Program-made: the position numbers and the translations under genes
The notes under the pieces: model-generated
Told to the model about the DNA's origin: nothing
The model's input: the letters and a program-made list of their open reading frames with translations, nothing else
Databases searched by the model: none
Part shown: positions 46,631 through 56,321 of the stretch, in pieces
Layout: each line of letters starts with the position of its first letter
How positions within the stretch are numbered: position 1 is the first letter of the stretch
DNA from: Bacteroidia bacterium
GTDB taxonomy: Bacteria; Bacteroidota; Bacteroidia; NS11-12g; UBA9320
Length of the DNA stretch: 64,000 bases
Direction: 5' to 3'
Assembly (NCBI GenBank): GCA_018402155.1
Contig: JAGYJG010000001.1
Coordinates: 2,128,501-2,192,500 of the forward strand

Positions 46631-47425
46631 ATGAAGAAAAAGTATCAAAAATTTGTAGTGCTTGGATTAGCAAGTTTGGGCATCTTACTCTTGGCCAATA
46701 GCGGAGGTAGCCCTGGTGGCCGCACTGGCTCTGCAACTGACCAAGGTAGAACGTGTGCTACCCAAGGTGGTTGTCATGCGGGCGGAGGTACTGTTTTGTC
46801 GCAAGAGATGATTTCAACCACCATTCCAGCTGAAGGGTATGTCCCAGGTATGCAGTATACTATTACTCTTAGCCCAGCCTTTGACGGAGCTGGCAGGTAT
46901 GGGTTCGAAATGATGGTAGAAGATGCATCTGGGAGTGCCAAAGGAACGTTTACAAATAATTCAGACGGAAATATTAAAGAGAATGGACTTCGGATAACAC
47001 ATAAATTTGCAAGTAGTACAGGTGGAGATACCAAAACGTGGAACTTAGATTGGACTGCTCCAAGTGCTGGCACTGGGGATTTAGTAATCTTTGCATCTGT
47101 ACTCGCCGCAAATGGCAATGGGGCTACAAGCGGTGATAGATTAATTCTGGATACACTTATTCTCACCGAGAATACAAAAGCGTCTGTTAATTATACGTTT
47201 GACCGCACTATAAATTTGTTCCCAAACCCTGTGCACAACATTTTGCACATAAGTGGCATAGAAACCACTAATAGTCTAGTAACGATTACAGACCTTAATG
47301 GAAAAACCGTTATTTCAGAACCATATACTAAGTCTGTAGACGTAAGCATACTTCCTGCTGGCACCTATGTACTTCTATTTGTGAATGATACTAAAACATG
47401 GAAGAAAAAGTTCATAAAACGGTAA
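46631..47425 (+). CDS. Secreted choice-of-anchor V-like protein with T9SS sorting domain
   Basis: The 264-residue protein has a signal peptide (KKKYQKFVVLGLASLGILLL), a middle beta-sandwich like the choice-of-anchor V/Reeler-type domains, and a C-terminal type IX secretion sorting domain (INLFPNPVHNILHISG ... GTYVLLFVNDTKTWKKKFIKR). After export through the outer membrane, the tail would be cleaved and the protein anchored or released. The N-terminal GGRTGSATDQGRTC motif is typical; here Cys42 and Cys48-His49 are spaced CX5CH rather than the usual CxxCH, so haem binding is doubtful. The gene is monocistronic. Confidence 0.83.
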   Translation: MKKKYQKFVVLGLASLGILLLANSGGSPGGRTGSATDQGRTCATQGGCHAGGGTVLSQEMISTTIPAEGYVPGMQYTITLSPAFDGAGRYGFEMMVEDASGSAKGTFTNNSDGNIKENGLRITHKFASSTGGDTKTWNLDWTAPSAGTGDLVIFASVLAANGNGATSGDRLILDTLILTENTKASVNYTFDRTINLFPNPVHNILHISGIETTNSLVTITDLNGKTVISEPYTKSVDVSILPAGTYVLLFVNDTKTWKKKFIKR

Positions 47426-47459
47426 ATGTAGTTTATGATTTATAACCTGTACCCTGAAT

Positions 47460-48386
47460 TCAAGTAAAATTTTGAGTCTCTTCGACCTCATCTGATTTAC
47501 CAAAGACATAAATTAGAGAGCTAGACCTGTCAATGTTTGTCAACGAGACGAGATAAGCCCAAAGTGCTTTTGTGAGTGTAATCGGTAAGACAGTGAATTT
47601 TTTCTTATAGCTGGCGCTCACCATACAATTAAAAAAAGGGTCTAACGGAAGTCTATGCTTTTGTATTAGTACAAATCCTCTTGCACTAGCAAATGCTTCA
47701 ATTGTTTTTGGTGTAAAGTGCCATAAATGCCGAGGTGTGTCATAGGCTGCCCAAAATTTACCATACATCTTAGCATCTATGCTATCACTATTGGGCAATG
47801 CGAGTATTAGTACTCCGTTTTTCTTTAGTGAGGTATGAAAAAGTTCAAAGTATTCATTGTAAGTATACACGTGCTCAAAAACGTGCCAAAGGGTAATAAG
47901 GTCAAAATCTGTATCTAATTTTTTTTCTAAAAACTCGGCTGGAGTATACGCAGCTAAGTCAAATTTTTTTTGGCAAAGTGAGCGTGCTTTTTCACTTATT
48001 TCTACACCCGCAGTGGCATAACCTTTACCCGCCATATGATGCATAAAATAACCGGAACCAGACCCTATATCCAAGAGTTTTTTTCCTACACCTAGTTTTT
48101 CAATTTTTTTGCTCTTGTAGCGCAGCATAATCTTCCGGGCAGTATGGTAAAGGCTGAATATTATTCCTTTCTTGGTGTCGCTATGCTCCACATATTCTTC
48201 ACTATTATAGTATGGACCTATGTCGTTTTCTAAAGGAGCATTATTCGTAAATTTAAAACCGCACGAAGCGCATTGTGATATCTCAAAAACCTCTCTGGAC
48301 ACTAACCAATCGGGAACGTCTTTGAAGGTAATAAAATCAGTGCAATGGCACACAGGGCAGTTTGATATAGAAAATGACGCAGACAA
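47460..48386 (-). CDS. Class I SAM-dependent methyltransferase with N-terminal zinc ribbon
   Basis: The 308-residue protein has an N-terminal zinc ribbon (Cys10 and Cys13 in CPVC, and CASC near residue 39) and a methyltransferase domain with SAM motif LLDIGSGSGYF and post-motif TLWHVFEHV. Proteins of this arrangement commonly act on sugars or polysaccharide intermediates, but the substrate cannot be inferred here. It faces DUF2723 divergently, with 192 bases between them. Confidence 0.85.
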   Translation of the reverse strand: MSASFSISNCPVCHCTDFITFKDVPDWLVSREVFEISQCASCGFKFTNNAPLENDIGPYYNSEEYVEHSDTKKGIIFSLYHTARKIMLRYKSKKIEKLGVGKKLLDIGSGSGYFMHHMAGKGYATAGVEISEKARSLCQKKFDLAAYTPAEFLEKKLDTDFDLITLWHVFEHVYTYNEYFELFHTSLKKNGVLILALPNSDSIDAKMYGKFWAAYDTPRHLWHFTPKTIEAFASARGFVLIQKHRLPLDPFFNCMVSASYKKKFTVLPITLTKALWAYLVSLTNIDRSSSLIYVFGKSDEVEETQNFT

Positions 48387-48578
48387 TTTTTTATAACTTT
48401 CGTGATTGCAAATAACAATTTAAATGAACTCAGGAACAAATTGGAGACATATAAATTTTAGGACAAGCCAACGCATCATCCAGTTTTTTCGTCTTAAGTT
48501 TTCACGTATTTGTAGCGTATATAAACTAAATATTTATTTTCGCCGATACTATTGAAATAAAGATAGAACATTAATCAA

Positions 48579-51500
48579 ATGAATAATTTTAAAAAAGTAA
48601 ACACCATTTTTGGCTGGGGAGCGTTTCTGATTGCCCTTGTTGTCTACATACTCACTCTAGAGCAGTCCGTCAGTTTATGGGACTGTGGAGAGTTTATATC
48701 TGCCTCATATAGACTGCAAGTAGTTCATCCTCCTGGCGCGCCATTGTTCCTTATGCTAGGTAGATTGTTTACTCTATTTGCTACACCAGGTACAGCAGAG
48801 GTAGCCATAGCGGTCAATATGTTTAGTGCGGTCGCTAGTGCAGCGACTGTTATGTTTACTTTTTGGATTACCACGCATTTTGCAAAAAAAATACTAAGAG
48901 TAGATCTCAATTCAACTAAAGTAAGCTTAGGAGATACTATCGCTATTTTGGGCTCTGGTATGGTAGCGGCCTTATCAGTTACGTTTATGGATACCTTTTG
49001 GTTTAGTGCAGTAGAGGCCGAGGTATATGCCGGCTCTTCTTGCTTCATGGCATTAGCTTTTTGGGCTATTCTGAAATGGGAAAAAGTAAAGGATGAACCT
49101 CGTTCTGATAGATGGATTGTTTTCATTGCATATATCATTGGATTAGGTATTGGGCTTCACTTGTTGAATATATTAGTAGTTCCTGCTATATTTCTATACT
49201 ATTTTGTGAATAAATATGGCGCATCAACAGCCAATGTGTTGAAAGCTGCAGTCATTGGATTCGGCTCTATTGCTTTGCTTCAATGGGGTATAATACCCAA
49301 AACACCAGAAGTGGCGGCGTGGTTTGACCTGATTTTTGTTAATAGTTTTGGTCTACCTTTCAACTCCGGTGTGTTATTTTTTATGGTGGTTATATTGGTT
49401 GCTATAATTTTTGGATTGCGCTACACCGCAAAACACAATAAGCCTATCGCTAATTTGGTCATATTATGCTACGCATTTATTATGATAGGTTTTAGCTCGT
49501 ATTCTATGGTTGTTATCCGCTCTATTGCTGAGCCAGCTATAGATATGAATGACCCACAAGATGCACAAAGTCTACTAAGCTATATAAACCGAGAGCAATA
49601 TGGATCTAGGCCATTGGTATATGGCCCACACTGGAATGCGCGACTCACTGCTATAGACGAAGGTAAAGTGAACTACAGAAGAGGTGACGGAGAATACGAG
49701 GAAATTGGCACAAAGCAAGAACCCGTTTATGATGATCGATATTCTACTTTCATACCTCGTATGGGAGATATGTCAGAAAAATCTAAATACTACCCTATAT
49801 GGTGCGGTATGGAAGATATGTTTATGCGGGTAAACCAACTGGAACAACAGGTGCAAGCAGACCCTACTAATAAAGATTTGAGGAGACAACTGGAAGCTGC
49901 AGAGCTCACCAAACCAACCACCAGCAATAACTTGGAGTTTATGTTTAAATATCAAATGGGCTGGATGTACTGGAGATATTTTATGTGGAATTTCGTAGGG
50001 AGACAAAATGATGTCCAAAATGTGACCGGCAACAGCCAAGAAGGAAACTGGATTTCAGGAATAAAAGCTTTTGACGAATGGAGACTAAATGCGCCAATGG
50101 AAGTACCCGTAGATATGGAATACAATAAGGCCAGAAATACGTACTATTTTTTACCTTTACTATTAGGATTTTTAGGTATATGGATTATGTATAAACGAAG
50201 CAAAATGGATTTTTATACTGTTTTGGTGATGTTTTTATTTACCGGTTTGCTTGTAGTCATATACCTCAATCAGCCTCCTATGGAACCCAGAGAGCGCGAT
50301 TATACGTTTGCCGGATCTTTTCAAACGTTCTGTATCTGGATAGGTCTTAGCGTATTGTTTTTTGTAGATGCCTTAAAAAAATTCGCCAATAAAACAGTAA
50401 TTGCCTCGGGTGCTACCTTAGTAGCTTTGTTCGCTGCTCCAGTGCTTATGGGGGCTCAGAACTGGGACGACCACGATAGGTCTGACCGGTATTTGGCTAT
50501 TTCATTTGCCAAAAACTACCTCAGTAGCTGTGAGAAAAATGCCATACTTTTTACCAATGGAGATAATGATACCTATCCGCTTTGGTATGCCCAAAATGTG
50601 GAAGGATATCGCACAGATGTGCGGATTATCAACTTGAGTCTTTTGCCTACGGAGTGGTATAGCAGTGCATTACGTCGCAAGGTTTTTGAGTCCGAAGCTT
50701 TGCCGCTTAGTATCCCTGCTGAAGAAATGGTGGCAGGAAAACGAGATTATGTACGATTTTATGAAAACAAATCCTTTCCTCAAAATCAGTTTTATCCGCT
50801 AGATCAAGTACTTTCTTACGCTACTTCTAACGATAAGTCCAAAATGCAAAGAACAAATAGTGGAGATCTTATAAATGTGTATCCTGTAAAAAACTTCAGT
50901 GTGGATGTAGATAAGAAGGCCATACTAGCTACAGGCTATATCCCAGCTAAAGACACTGCCAAAATAGTAGACAAACTCTATTGGAATATTGGCAGAGACG
51001 GACTAAGTAAAGGAGACCTTGTAGTTTTAGATGTGATAGCTACCAATGCAAAAACTGGTTGGAAAAGACCTATATACTGGACCACTACTACCGGTTCTTC
51101 CGTGTATCTGAATCTAGATAAGTACCTTCGGCACAATGGACTTACATACCAACTTTTGCCCGTTGAAGCCAATAGAAGTACTCGGGGGATGGATGATATG
51201 GATCTCTTGTACAAACGATTGATGGAAGATTATGTGTGGGGCAATATGGATAAAGGTGAAATGTTTTTGGACGAAAAAGCCAAACTAGTGCCGGAAAACC
51301 TTCGTACGCTTTTTATACAAGTAGCAGACTATCATTCGCGCATTGAAGACATGGAAAAAGCAACAGCTGTACTAGACCAATGTTATAAGGTGATGCCCGA
51401 AAGTATATTACCCATGCGTTTAAACTTAAAAGCATTAAGTGCAGATATTTACTACCGAGCAGGGCAAGTAGAAAAGGCAGATTCGTTTACCACTGATATT

Positions 51501-51692
51501 GGTGATAGGGCATTCGAAATGGCCAACTACTATGCTAAATTTAAAACTAAAGGTATACAAAGTGTAGAACGAGACAGAAGAGAACATCTCGAAATACTGC
51601 GCAATGTAGGTGCTCTCACTAAAGAGTATAAACGAGACGAGTTAAACAAGAAATATACTGAATTGTACGCTCAAGCAAGCAAGGTATACTAG
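48579..51692 (+). CDS. DUF2723 membrane protein (putative protein O-glycosyltransferase)
   Basis: This 1037-residue protein has about a dozen membrane helices in two blocks (roughly 10-300 and 525-640) and a large C-terminal soluble region with TPR-like helices. The conserved N-terminal stretch SLWDCGEFISASYRLQVVHP marks DUF2723, the family of the eukaryotic protein O-mannosyltransferase TMEM260 (GT117). Bacteroidota members are suspected to glycosylate exported proteins. The acidic WDCGEF site resembles the metal/lipid-phosphate site of GT-C enzymes. A TATTTTCG at 48535-48542 could be a weak -7 box. rlmB follows after one base. Confidence 0.86.
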   Translation: MNNFKKVNTIFGWGAFLIALVVYILTLEQSVSLWDCGEFISASYRLQVVHPPGAPLFLMLGRLFTLFATPGTAEVAIAVNMFSAVASAATVMFTFWITTHFAKKILRVDLNSTKVSLGDTIAILGSGMVAALSVTFMDTFWFSAVEAEVYAGSSCFMALAFWAILKWEKVKDEPRSDRWIVFIAYIIGLGIGLHLLNILVVPAIFLYYFVNKYGASTANVLKAAVIGFGSIALLQWGIIPKTPEVAAWFDLIFVNSFGLPFNSGVLFFMVVILVAIIFGLRYTAKHNKPIANLVILCYAFIMIGFSSYSMVVIRSIAEPAIDMNDPQDAQSLLSYINREQYGSRPLVYGPHWNARLTAIDEGKVNYRRGDGEYEEIGTKQEPVYDDRYSTFIPRMGDMSEKSKYYPIWCGMEDMFMRVNQLEQQVQADPTNKDLRRQLEAAELTKPTTSNNLEFMFKYQMGWMYWRYFMWNFVGRQNDVQNVTGNSQEGNWISGIKAFDEWRLNAPMEVPVDMEYNKARNTYYFLPLLLGFLGIWIMYKRSKMDFYTVLVMFLFTGLLVVIYLNQPPMEPRERDYTFAGSFQTFCIWIGLSVLFFVDALKKFANKTVIASGATLVALFAAPVLMGAQNWDDHDRSDRYLAISFAKNYLSSCEKNAILFTNGDNDTYPLWYAQNVEGYRTDVRIINLSLLPTEWYSSALRRKVFESEALPLSIPAEEMVAGKRDYVRFYENKSFPQNQFYPLDQVLSYATSNDKSKMQRTNSGDLINVYPVKNFSVDVDKKAILATGYIPAKDTAKIVDKLYWNIGRDGLSKGDLVVLDVIATNAKTGWKRPIYWTTTTGSSVYLNLDKYLRHNGLTYQLLPVEANRSTRGMDDMDLLYKRLMEDYVWGNMDKGEMFLDEKAKLVPENLRTLFIQVADYHSRIEDMEKATAVLDQCYKVMPESILPMRLNLKALSADIYYRAGQVEKADSFTTDIGDRAFEMANYYAKFKTKGIQSVERDRREHLEILRNVGALTKEYKRDELNKKYTELYAQASKVY

Positions 51693-51693
51693 C

Positions 51694-52431
51694 ATGAGCA
51701 AAGAAGGCATAGTTATTGGTTTTCACGCTGTAGAAGACCTCCTAAACAGCGGAGTAACCATTGGTAAGGTATATGTAAATAACCAGGCAGATAAAAAGAA
51801 AATTGGAGTGTTAAGGCAGCTAGCAAAAGCTTCTGATACTCCATTCTCAATGGTGCCATTGGAAAAACTTAATCGCATTACTCGTGCAAATCACCAGGGT
51901 GTAGTTGCCATTAAGAGTCCTATAGAGTTTGTTCCGTTGGAGGAAACCATAACACGAATGTTTGAAGAGGGCCGACCACCCAAGGTATTGGTGTGTGACG
52001 GGGTACAAGATATTAGAAATATTGGTGCTATTTCGCGCTCGTGTTTAGCTTTTGGGGTAGATCTAATGATAGTAGGAGTCAAAGCTAATGCAGAAATAGG
52101 AGAAGGAGCTATTAAATCATCGGCTGGAGCCCTGCTAAAACTGCCAATAGCTAGAGTGAGTAGCTTAAGCAACACCCTGGAGTATCTAAAGAGCTGGGGA
52201 ATAGTTCAAGTAGCTGCTACTGAAAAAACAGATGAGGTCTTGTCCTCAGATTCTTTCAAAAAATTAGACTCATTTGCCCTGTGGATGGGAAACGAAGATA
52301 AGGGCTTATCAAAGGAAAGAATCGATAAAATGGATAGCATTGTGCGTATAAATATGCCAGGTGGCATAGATTCTCTGAATGTGTCAGTAGCAGCAGGCAT
52401 CCTACTTTATCACATAAATTCCTATAAATAA
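51694..52431 (+). CDS. rlmB: 23S rRNA (guanosine-2'-O)-methyltransferase RlmB
   Basis: The 245-residue SpoU-family enzyme methylates G2251 of 23S rRNA. It has the N-terminal substrate-binding domain (VIGFHAVEDLLNSG), then SpoU motifs DGVQDIRNIGAISRSC, MGNEDKGLS and NMPGGIDSLNVSVAAGIL, forming the trefoil-knot SAM site. It starts two bases after the DUF2723 stop, so they share a transcript. Confidence 0.94.
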   Translation: MSKEGIVIGFHAVEDLLNSGVTIGKVYVNNQADKKKIGVLRQLAKASDTPFSMVPLEKLNRITRANHQGVVAIKSPIEFVPLEETITRMFEEGRPPKVLVCDGVQDIRNIGAISRSCLAFGVDLMIVGVKANAEIGEGAIKSSAGALLKLPIARVSSLSNTLEYLKSWGIVQVAATEKTDEVLSSDSFKKLDSFALWMGNEDKGLSKERIDKMDSIVRINMPGGIDSLNVSVAAGILLYHINSYK

Positions 52432-52457
52432 AAGACTTACATGTTAATTTAATGGAG

Positions 52458-52488
52458 TTTGTGTACTTAAAATAAAAATATATTTTCG
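52458..52488 (+). promoter_or_regulatory. Promoter of the DUF2795 gene
   Basis: TTTG at 52458-52461 is separated by 19 bases from TATTTTCG at 52481-52488, which differs from TAnnTTTG by one base. The gene starts 63 bases downstream. Confidence 0.55.
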
Positions 52489-52551
52489 CACAAACAATGC
52501 GGCACATCATTTGTATAGTGCCAAACACTAATAATTATATAAATTTAAGAA

Positions 52552-52773
52552 ATGTATTGGACTTTAGAACTAGCATCTTATCTAGATGACGCACCTTGGC
52601 CAGCAACCAAGGATGAGCTAATTGATTTTGCCATACGTACGGGAGCACCGCTCGAAGTAGTAGAAAACTTACAAGAGTTAGAAGATGATGGCGAACCTTT
52701 TGAAACGATTGAAGAAATTTGGTCAGAGTACCCGTCAACAGATGATTACTTTTTTAATCAAGACGAGTTGTAG
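52552..52773 (+). CDS. DUF2795 family small protein
   Basis: A 73-residue acidic protein (MYWTLELASYLDDAPWPATKD at the start, with helix-rich DELIDFAIRTGAP following). It matches the DUF2795 family common in Bacteroidota, of unknown function, with a predicted all-helical fold. It has its own promoter and terminator, so it is expressed independently of rlmB. Confidence 0.82.
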   Translation: MYWTLELASYLDDAPWPATKDELIDFAIRTGAPLEVVENLQELEDDGEPFETIEEIWSEYPSTDDYFFNQDEL

Positions 52774-52797
52774 TAGCGTTTCGCAAAATATCAAACA

Positions 52798-52834
52798 GGG
52801 AAAGCCCTTCTGACTAGCGCAGAGGGGCTTTTAT
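52798..52834 (+). terminator. Rho-independent terminator of the DUF2795 gene
   Basis: AAAGCCCTTCTG (52801-52812) pairs with CAGAGGGGCTTT (52820-52831), with one G-U pair, and is followed by a T-rich stretch. It overlaps the end of the convergent transglycosylase gene. Confidence 0.8.
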
Positions 52835-53713
52835 TATATATGAACTGCTGTCTATTATCAGTTCATTGCTAGTTATCCAAGGGTTTAATGACTTAATAAC
52901 GTGGTAATTTGTACCCAACGAAAGTGCAAACTCAGCTATGTTATTGACACTGGAATCTACAACTATTTGAGTGGTTAGTTCATTGGCGTAATAGTCCTTG
53001 TTTTCCATATGAAAACCAAAATCAATAGGATTTTCAAATATCTGCTTGAAAGCAAGTACACGCAATAAGTAACGCGATGTTTCTGTGTTTAGGTGCAGAT
53101 CATAGTAATTACCTACCATTTGTTTGGTAAGATCCCTATCTACACCGGCCATCCCTCTATTATATGCAGCAGCTGCAAGTGACCAGCTACCAAATCTATC
53201 GTGCGCTTTCTTTAAGTATTGGCAGGCAGCTTCAGTACTTTTGGCAAGATGTAGCCTTTCATCTATTTGATGATTTATGCGTAATCCATATGATTTTCCT
53301 GTAGCTGGCATGAACTGCCAAATCCCTTTAGCTCCCGCCGGCGAAGTAACATTGACAAGCCCACTCTCTGCTACTGCTAAGTATTTCATGTCGTCTGGTA
53401 CGCCATATTTTGCTAAAATAGGGGTGATAACACTAAAAGCCCTCTTACTGCGCTTTAACATAACCAAGGTATTACTTTGCCAGTAGGTGTTTACTAATAG
53501 CTCTCGGTCTAGCCGCTCTCTAATACCGTACTTGTTTAGAGGGACTTCCTCACCAGCAAATACCATTTTGGTAGGTAGCGGAACAGGATACACCATCATA
53601 CCTTTATGCATGTTAATTGCTTGGTCTTCCTTTTCTGTATTTTTGGCAGATAATAATAAGAAACCTGCACAAACAAGAAGAAACAGAAGAAGGATAGTGG
53701 CATTTTTGAGCAT
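52814..53713 (-). CDS. Lytic transglycosylase, SLT/MltD type
   Basis: The 299-residue protein has an N-terminal signal or anchor helix (ATILLLFLLVCAGFLLL) and a GH23 domain with catalytic Glu116 in AVAESGL, followed by SPAGAKGIWQFMPATG and the AAAAYNRGMAGV helix. It cleaves peptidoglycan glycan strands in the periplasm. A C-terminal LysM-like region (YHVIKSLNPWITSNELI) may help bind the wall. Its end lies in the terminator of the convergent DUF2795 gene. Confidence 0.9.
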   Translation of the reverse strand: MLKNATILLLFLLVCAGFLLLSAKNTEKEDQAINMHKGMMVYPVPLPTKMVFAGEEVPLNKYGIRERLDRELLVNTYWQSNTLVMLKRSKRAFSVITPILAKYGVPDDMKYLAVAESGLVNVTSPAGAKGIWQFMPATGKSYGLRINHQIDERLHLAKSTEAACQYLKKAHDRFGSWSLAAAAYNRGMAGVDRDLTKQMVGNYYDLHLNTETSRYLLRVLAFKQIFENPIDFGFHMENKDYYANELTTQIVVDSSVNNIAEFALSLGTNYHVIKSLNPWITSNELIIDSSSYIIKAPLR

Positions 53714-53729
53714 ATATTATTTGATTTAT

Positions 53730-54341
53730 TTAAAATAACATGCCTATTTCTAGGCTAAAATTATGTACTGAACCACTGATTTCTGTTTGTGGTGAATTTT
53801 CTTCAAAATTAAGTTGCTGATTTGCGTTTATCAATCCAAATTTTCCACCAATTTGAAAACCAACTATAGGCCCCTCTATGGTATAGTATATGCCTAAGCC
53901 TGTATCTATTGGTCTAGCACCTATGTCATTGACATGTGCTTGTTTCTTTTGGCCTACAAAAACAGAAGACAAACCTAGATAAGAAAAATATGGTCCAAAT
54001 GAAATCTTTTTTTTCTCTGCTATTTTGTAAGTGGGCATTGCTGCTATATCCAAATAAAACAGTGCTATTTTTGAATAATCGGTATCCCCATTACTAAACC
54101 TTGACCCCCTAAAACTTCCGGTAAACTCAGTATAAGTGCTCCATTTTTTCTTCTGATTGATATGATAATATGCTCCGGCTGTATAGCCAAATTTAGGTCT
54201 AGGGTTTTCCAATGCATCACCAAGTAGCATTGATAAATTGAAGCTGGTTTTGATGCCAAGCTTGTGTTCGCCACTTCCTGAAGATTGCGCTTGTACAACA
54301 ACTAAGCTTAAAATCAAAACTATGGCAATAGGTGTCCGCAT
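53730..54341 (-). CDS. Outer membrane beta-barrel protein
   Basis: The 203-residue protein has a signal peptide (RTPIAIVLILSLVVVQAQ) and alternating strand patterns typical of small eight-stranded barrels, ending in FSLEIGMLF with terminal Phe. PorT-like and OmpW-like proteins have this size, but no specific motif decides between them. Its ATG abuts the hscA stop (shared base at 54341), so it is cotranscribed with hscA. Confidence 0.72.
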   Translation of the reverse strand: MRTPIAIVLILSLVVVQAQSSGSGEHKLGIKTSFNLSMLLGDALENPRPKFGYTAGAYYHINQKKKWSTYTEFTGSFRGSRFSNGDTDYSKIALFYLDIAAMPTYKIAEKKKISFGPYFSYLGLSSVFVGQKKQAHVNDIGARPIDTGLGIYYTIEGPIVGFQIGGKFGLINANQQLNFEENSPQTEISGSVHNFSLEIGMLF

Positions 54342-56191
54342 TATATTTTTTTTCCTTGTAAGGCTTTACTTATTTGTATATTCATTACTTGCTCAGCAAA
54401 TTGACGAGAGTAGTTGTTTAGCTCATCTGTAGTAGAAACGATAAAGTCTTTATTTTTAGCACGAATAGCCTCTTTTATTTTTTCCATATGCTGTTTTATA
54501 GCAACGGTATTGTCTGATGTTAACAATTGGCCGTTTTCATTTATAAATTTTTGTGTCGCATATATCAATTGCTCAGCGTCTGTGGTGGCCTCTGCTAAAC
54601 TACGCTTGTCCATATCGGCTTGTGCATTCTCAATGCTAGCTTTTAGCATTGTTTTGATTTCTTCATCGGATATACCGTATTGTGGTTTCATAGCTACTTC
54701 TTGTTTTGTACCGCTGCGTTTTTCTTCGGCACTCACTTTCAGTATACCGTCTGCATTTAACATAAAAATCATTTCTATTTTTGGTAATCCTGCGGGCATA
54801 GCAGGTATCCCTTGCAATATAAACTCACCAAGCTTTCTGTTGTCCTCCACCATTTCACGTTCACCCTGATATACATTAACTGCCAAGTTAATCTGTCCGT
54901 CTACACTAGTAGTGTATTCTTTGTGGAGCTTAGTTGGTATTTTGGTGTTTCTCGGTATTAGTACGTCCATTAGACCGCCCAGCGTTTCTATACCAAGCGA
55001 AAGTGGAGTAACGTCCAGCAGAAGCATATCTTTCCTATTGCCCGCTAGTATGTCTGCTTCTATGGCTGCGCCCATTGCCACTACTTCATCCGGATTTAGG
55101 TCATCATTTAGCTGTGCAGCATAAAAAAAAGTTCGTATAGTATCTTTTACCAAAGGAGTACGGGTACTGCCACCCACCAAAATTACCTCTTGTATATCGG
55201 CGGTATCTATTTCTGCATCCTTCAATGCATTAAGACAGCATTTCATTGTTTTATCTATGAGTGGTTTGATGGCTGTATTTAGTTGCATTTGGTCCAAAGA
55301 AAGTTTTATTTCTGTTCCGCCTATGGTTATTGTTTCCTCAAAGAGGTGGGTTTTACTGAGACGTTTTTTGGCGGCTTCGGCAGTAAGTCTTAGCAGTTGG
55401 CTTTCGCTAGGGGTGATATTTCTTATGTTGTGCTGCTCTACCCAAAGTGTGAGTACAGCTTTGTCAAAATCGTCGCCACCCAAGTAGGTATTACCATTGG
55501 TCGCCAACACCTCAAAAATACCATTTTGTATATAGAGTATGGAAATATCAAATGTGCCGCCGCCTAGGTCGTATACTGCCACTGTTTTCCCTTCTTCACC
55601 TTTTAGGCCTATACCGTAAGCTAAGCTAGCAGCGGTGGGTTCATTTATGATTCGAAGTACATCCATGCCAGCTAGTTTACCAGCATCTCTTGTGGCTTGG
55701 CGCTGTGAGTCATTAAAGTAGGCTGGCACTGTTATTACTACTTTATTTACGGTGTTTCCAAGCTTTTGTTCTGCAACAGTTTTTAGTTCTTTTAGTATGT
55801 AAGATGAGAGTTCTATGGGAGAGTATTCTTTCCCTGCTAATTTTACTTTCACCAGTTGGTCTCCAGTGTCTACAATCTGGTAGTTCAGGTCGTGGTTTAG
55901 GTCTTGCAGATCGCCATAGCTTTTACCCATTAATCTTTTTACGGAGTAAATAGAGTTCTCAGGATATGCGATCATTTGTTTCACAGCGTTATTTCCTACT
56001 AGTATGGTATCTGCATCAAAATGCAAAACACTAGGTACAATACTTTGAGCATCTGAGGTGATGCAGTAAGGTAATCTATCTTTTTCATTTATAGTGGCAA
56101 TCAGACTATTGGTGGTGCCTAAGTCTATGCCTATTACTGCCTCACTTTTTGCAACGGTGCCCGAGTTTAAGTCTATCGATATTTTGGCCAT
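54341..56191 (-). CDS. hscA: Hsp70-family chaperone HscA
   Basis: The 616-residue Hsp70 has the ATPase signatures GIDLGTTNSL, VYDLGGGTFDIS and ILVGGSTRTPLV, and a substrate-binding domain. Length and the N-terminal MAKISIDLNSGTV extension ahead of the first ATPase motif fit HscA, the chaperone that helps release Fe-S clusters from IscU; the C-terminus ends MNIQISKALQGKKI. The co-chaperone hscB and isc genes are not in the window. The ATG is only four bases after a -7 box, so a leaderless mRNA is likely. A DnaK paralogue is the alternative. Confidence 0.88.
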   Translation of the reverse strand: MAKISIDLNSGTVAKSEAVIGIDLGTTNSLIATINEKDRLPYCITSDAQSIVPSVLHFDADTILVGNNAVKQMIAYPENSIYSVKRLMGKSYGDLQDLNHDLNYQIVDTGDQLVKVKLAGKEYSPIELSSYILKELKTVAEQKLGNTVNKVVITVPAYFNDSQRQATRDAGKLAGMDVLRIINEPTAASLAYGIGLKGEEGKTVAVYDLGGGTFDISILYIQNGIFEVLATNGNTYLGGDDFDKAVLTLWVEQHNIRNITPSESQLLRLTAEAAKKRLSKTHLFEETITIGGTEIKLSLDQMQLNTAIKPLIDKTMKCCLNALKDAEIDTADIQEVILVGGSTRTPLVKDTIRTFFYAAQLNDDLNPDEVVAMGAAIEADILAGNRKDMLLLDVTPLSLGIETLGGLMDVLIPRNTKIPTKLHKEYTTSVDGQINLAVNVYQGEREMVEDNRKLGEFILQGIPAMPAGLPKIEMIFMLNADGILKVSAEEKRSGTKQEVAMKPQYGISDEEIKTMLKASIENAQADMDKRSLAEATTDAEQLIYATQKFINENGQLLTSDNTVAIKQHMEKIKEAIRAKNKDFIVSTTDELNNYSRQFAEQVMNIQISKALQGKKI

Positions 56192-56195
56192 ACTG

Positions 56196-56203
56196 CAAAT
56201 GTA
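56196..56203 (-). promoter_or_regulatory. Candidate -7 box of hscA, possibly leaderless
   Basis: The minus strand reads TACATTTG, then four bases, then ATG at 56191. Given the usual start point 4-8 bases after the box, transcription would begin at or next to the start codon. Confidence 0.55.
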
Positions 56204-56321
56204 TTGTTATTGTGCTCTGGGAATTAAGATGTGAAGAGTTAAATTTGTTTTAATATATACACATGTGGTGTGTAAATTACAAAAACAGGCGAGTGAACTT
56301 GTTTGTTTATCTAAGAACAAT

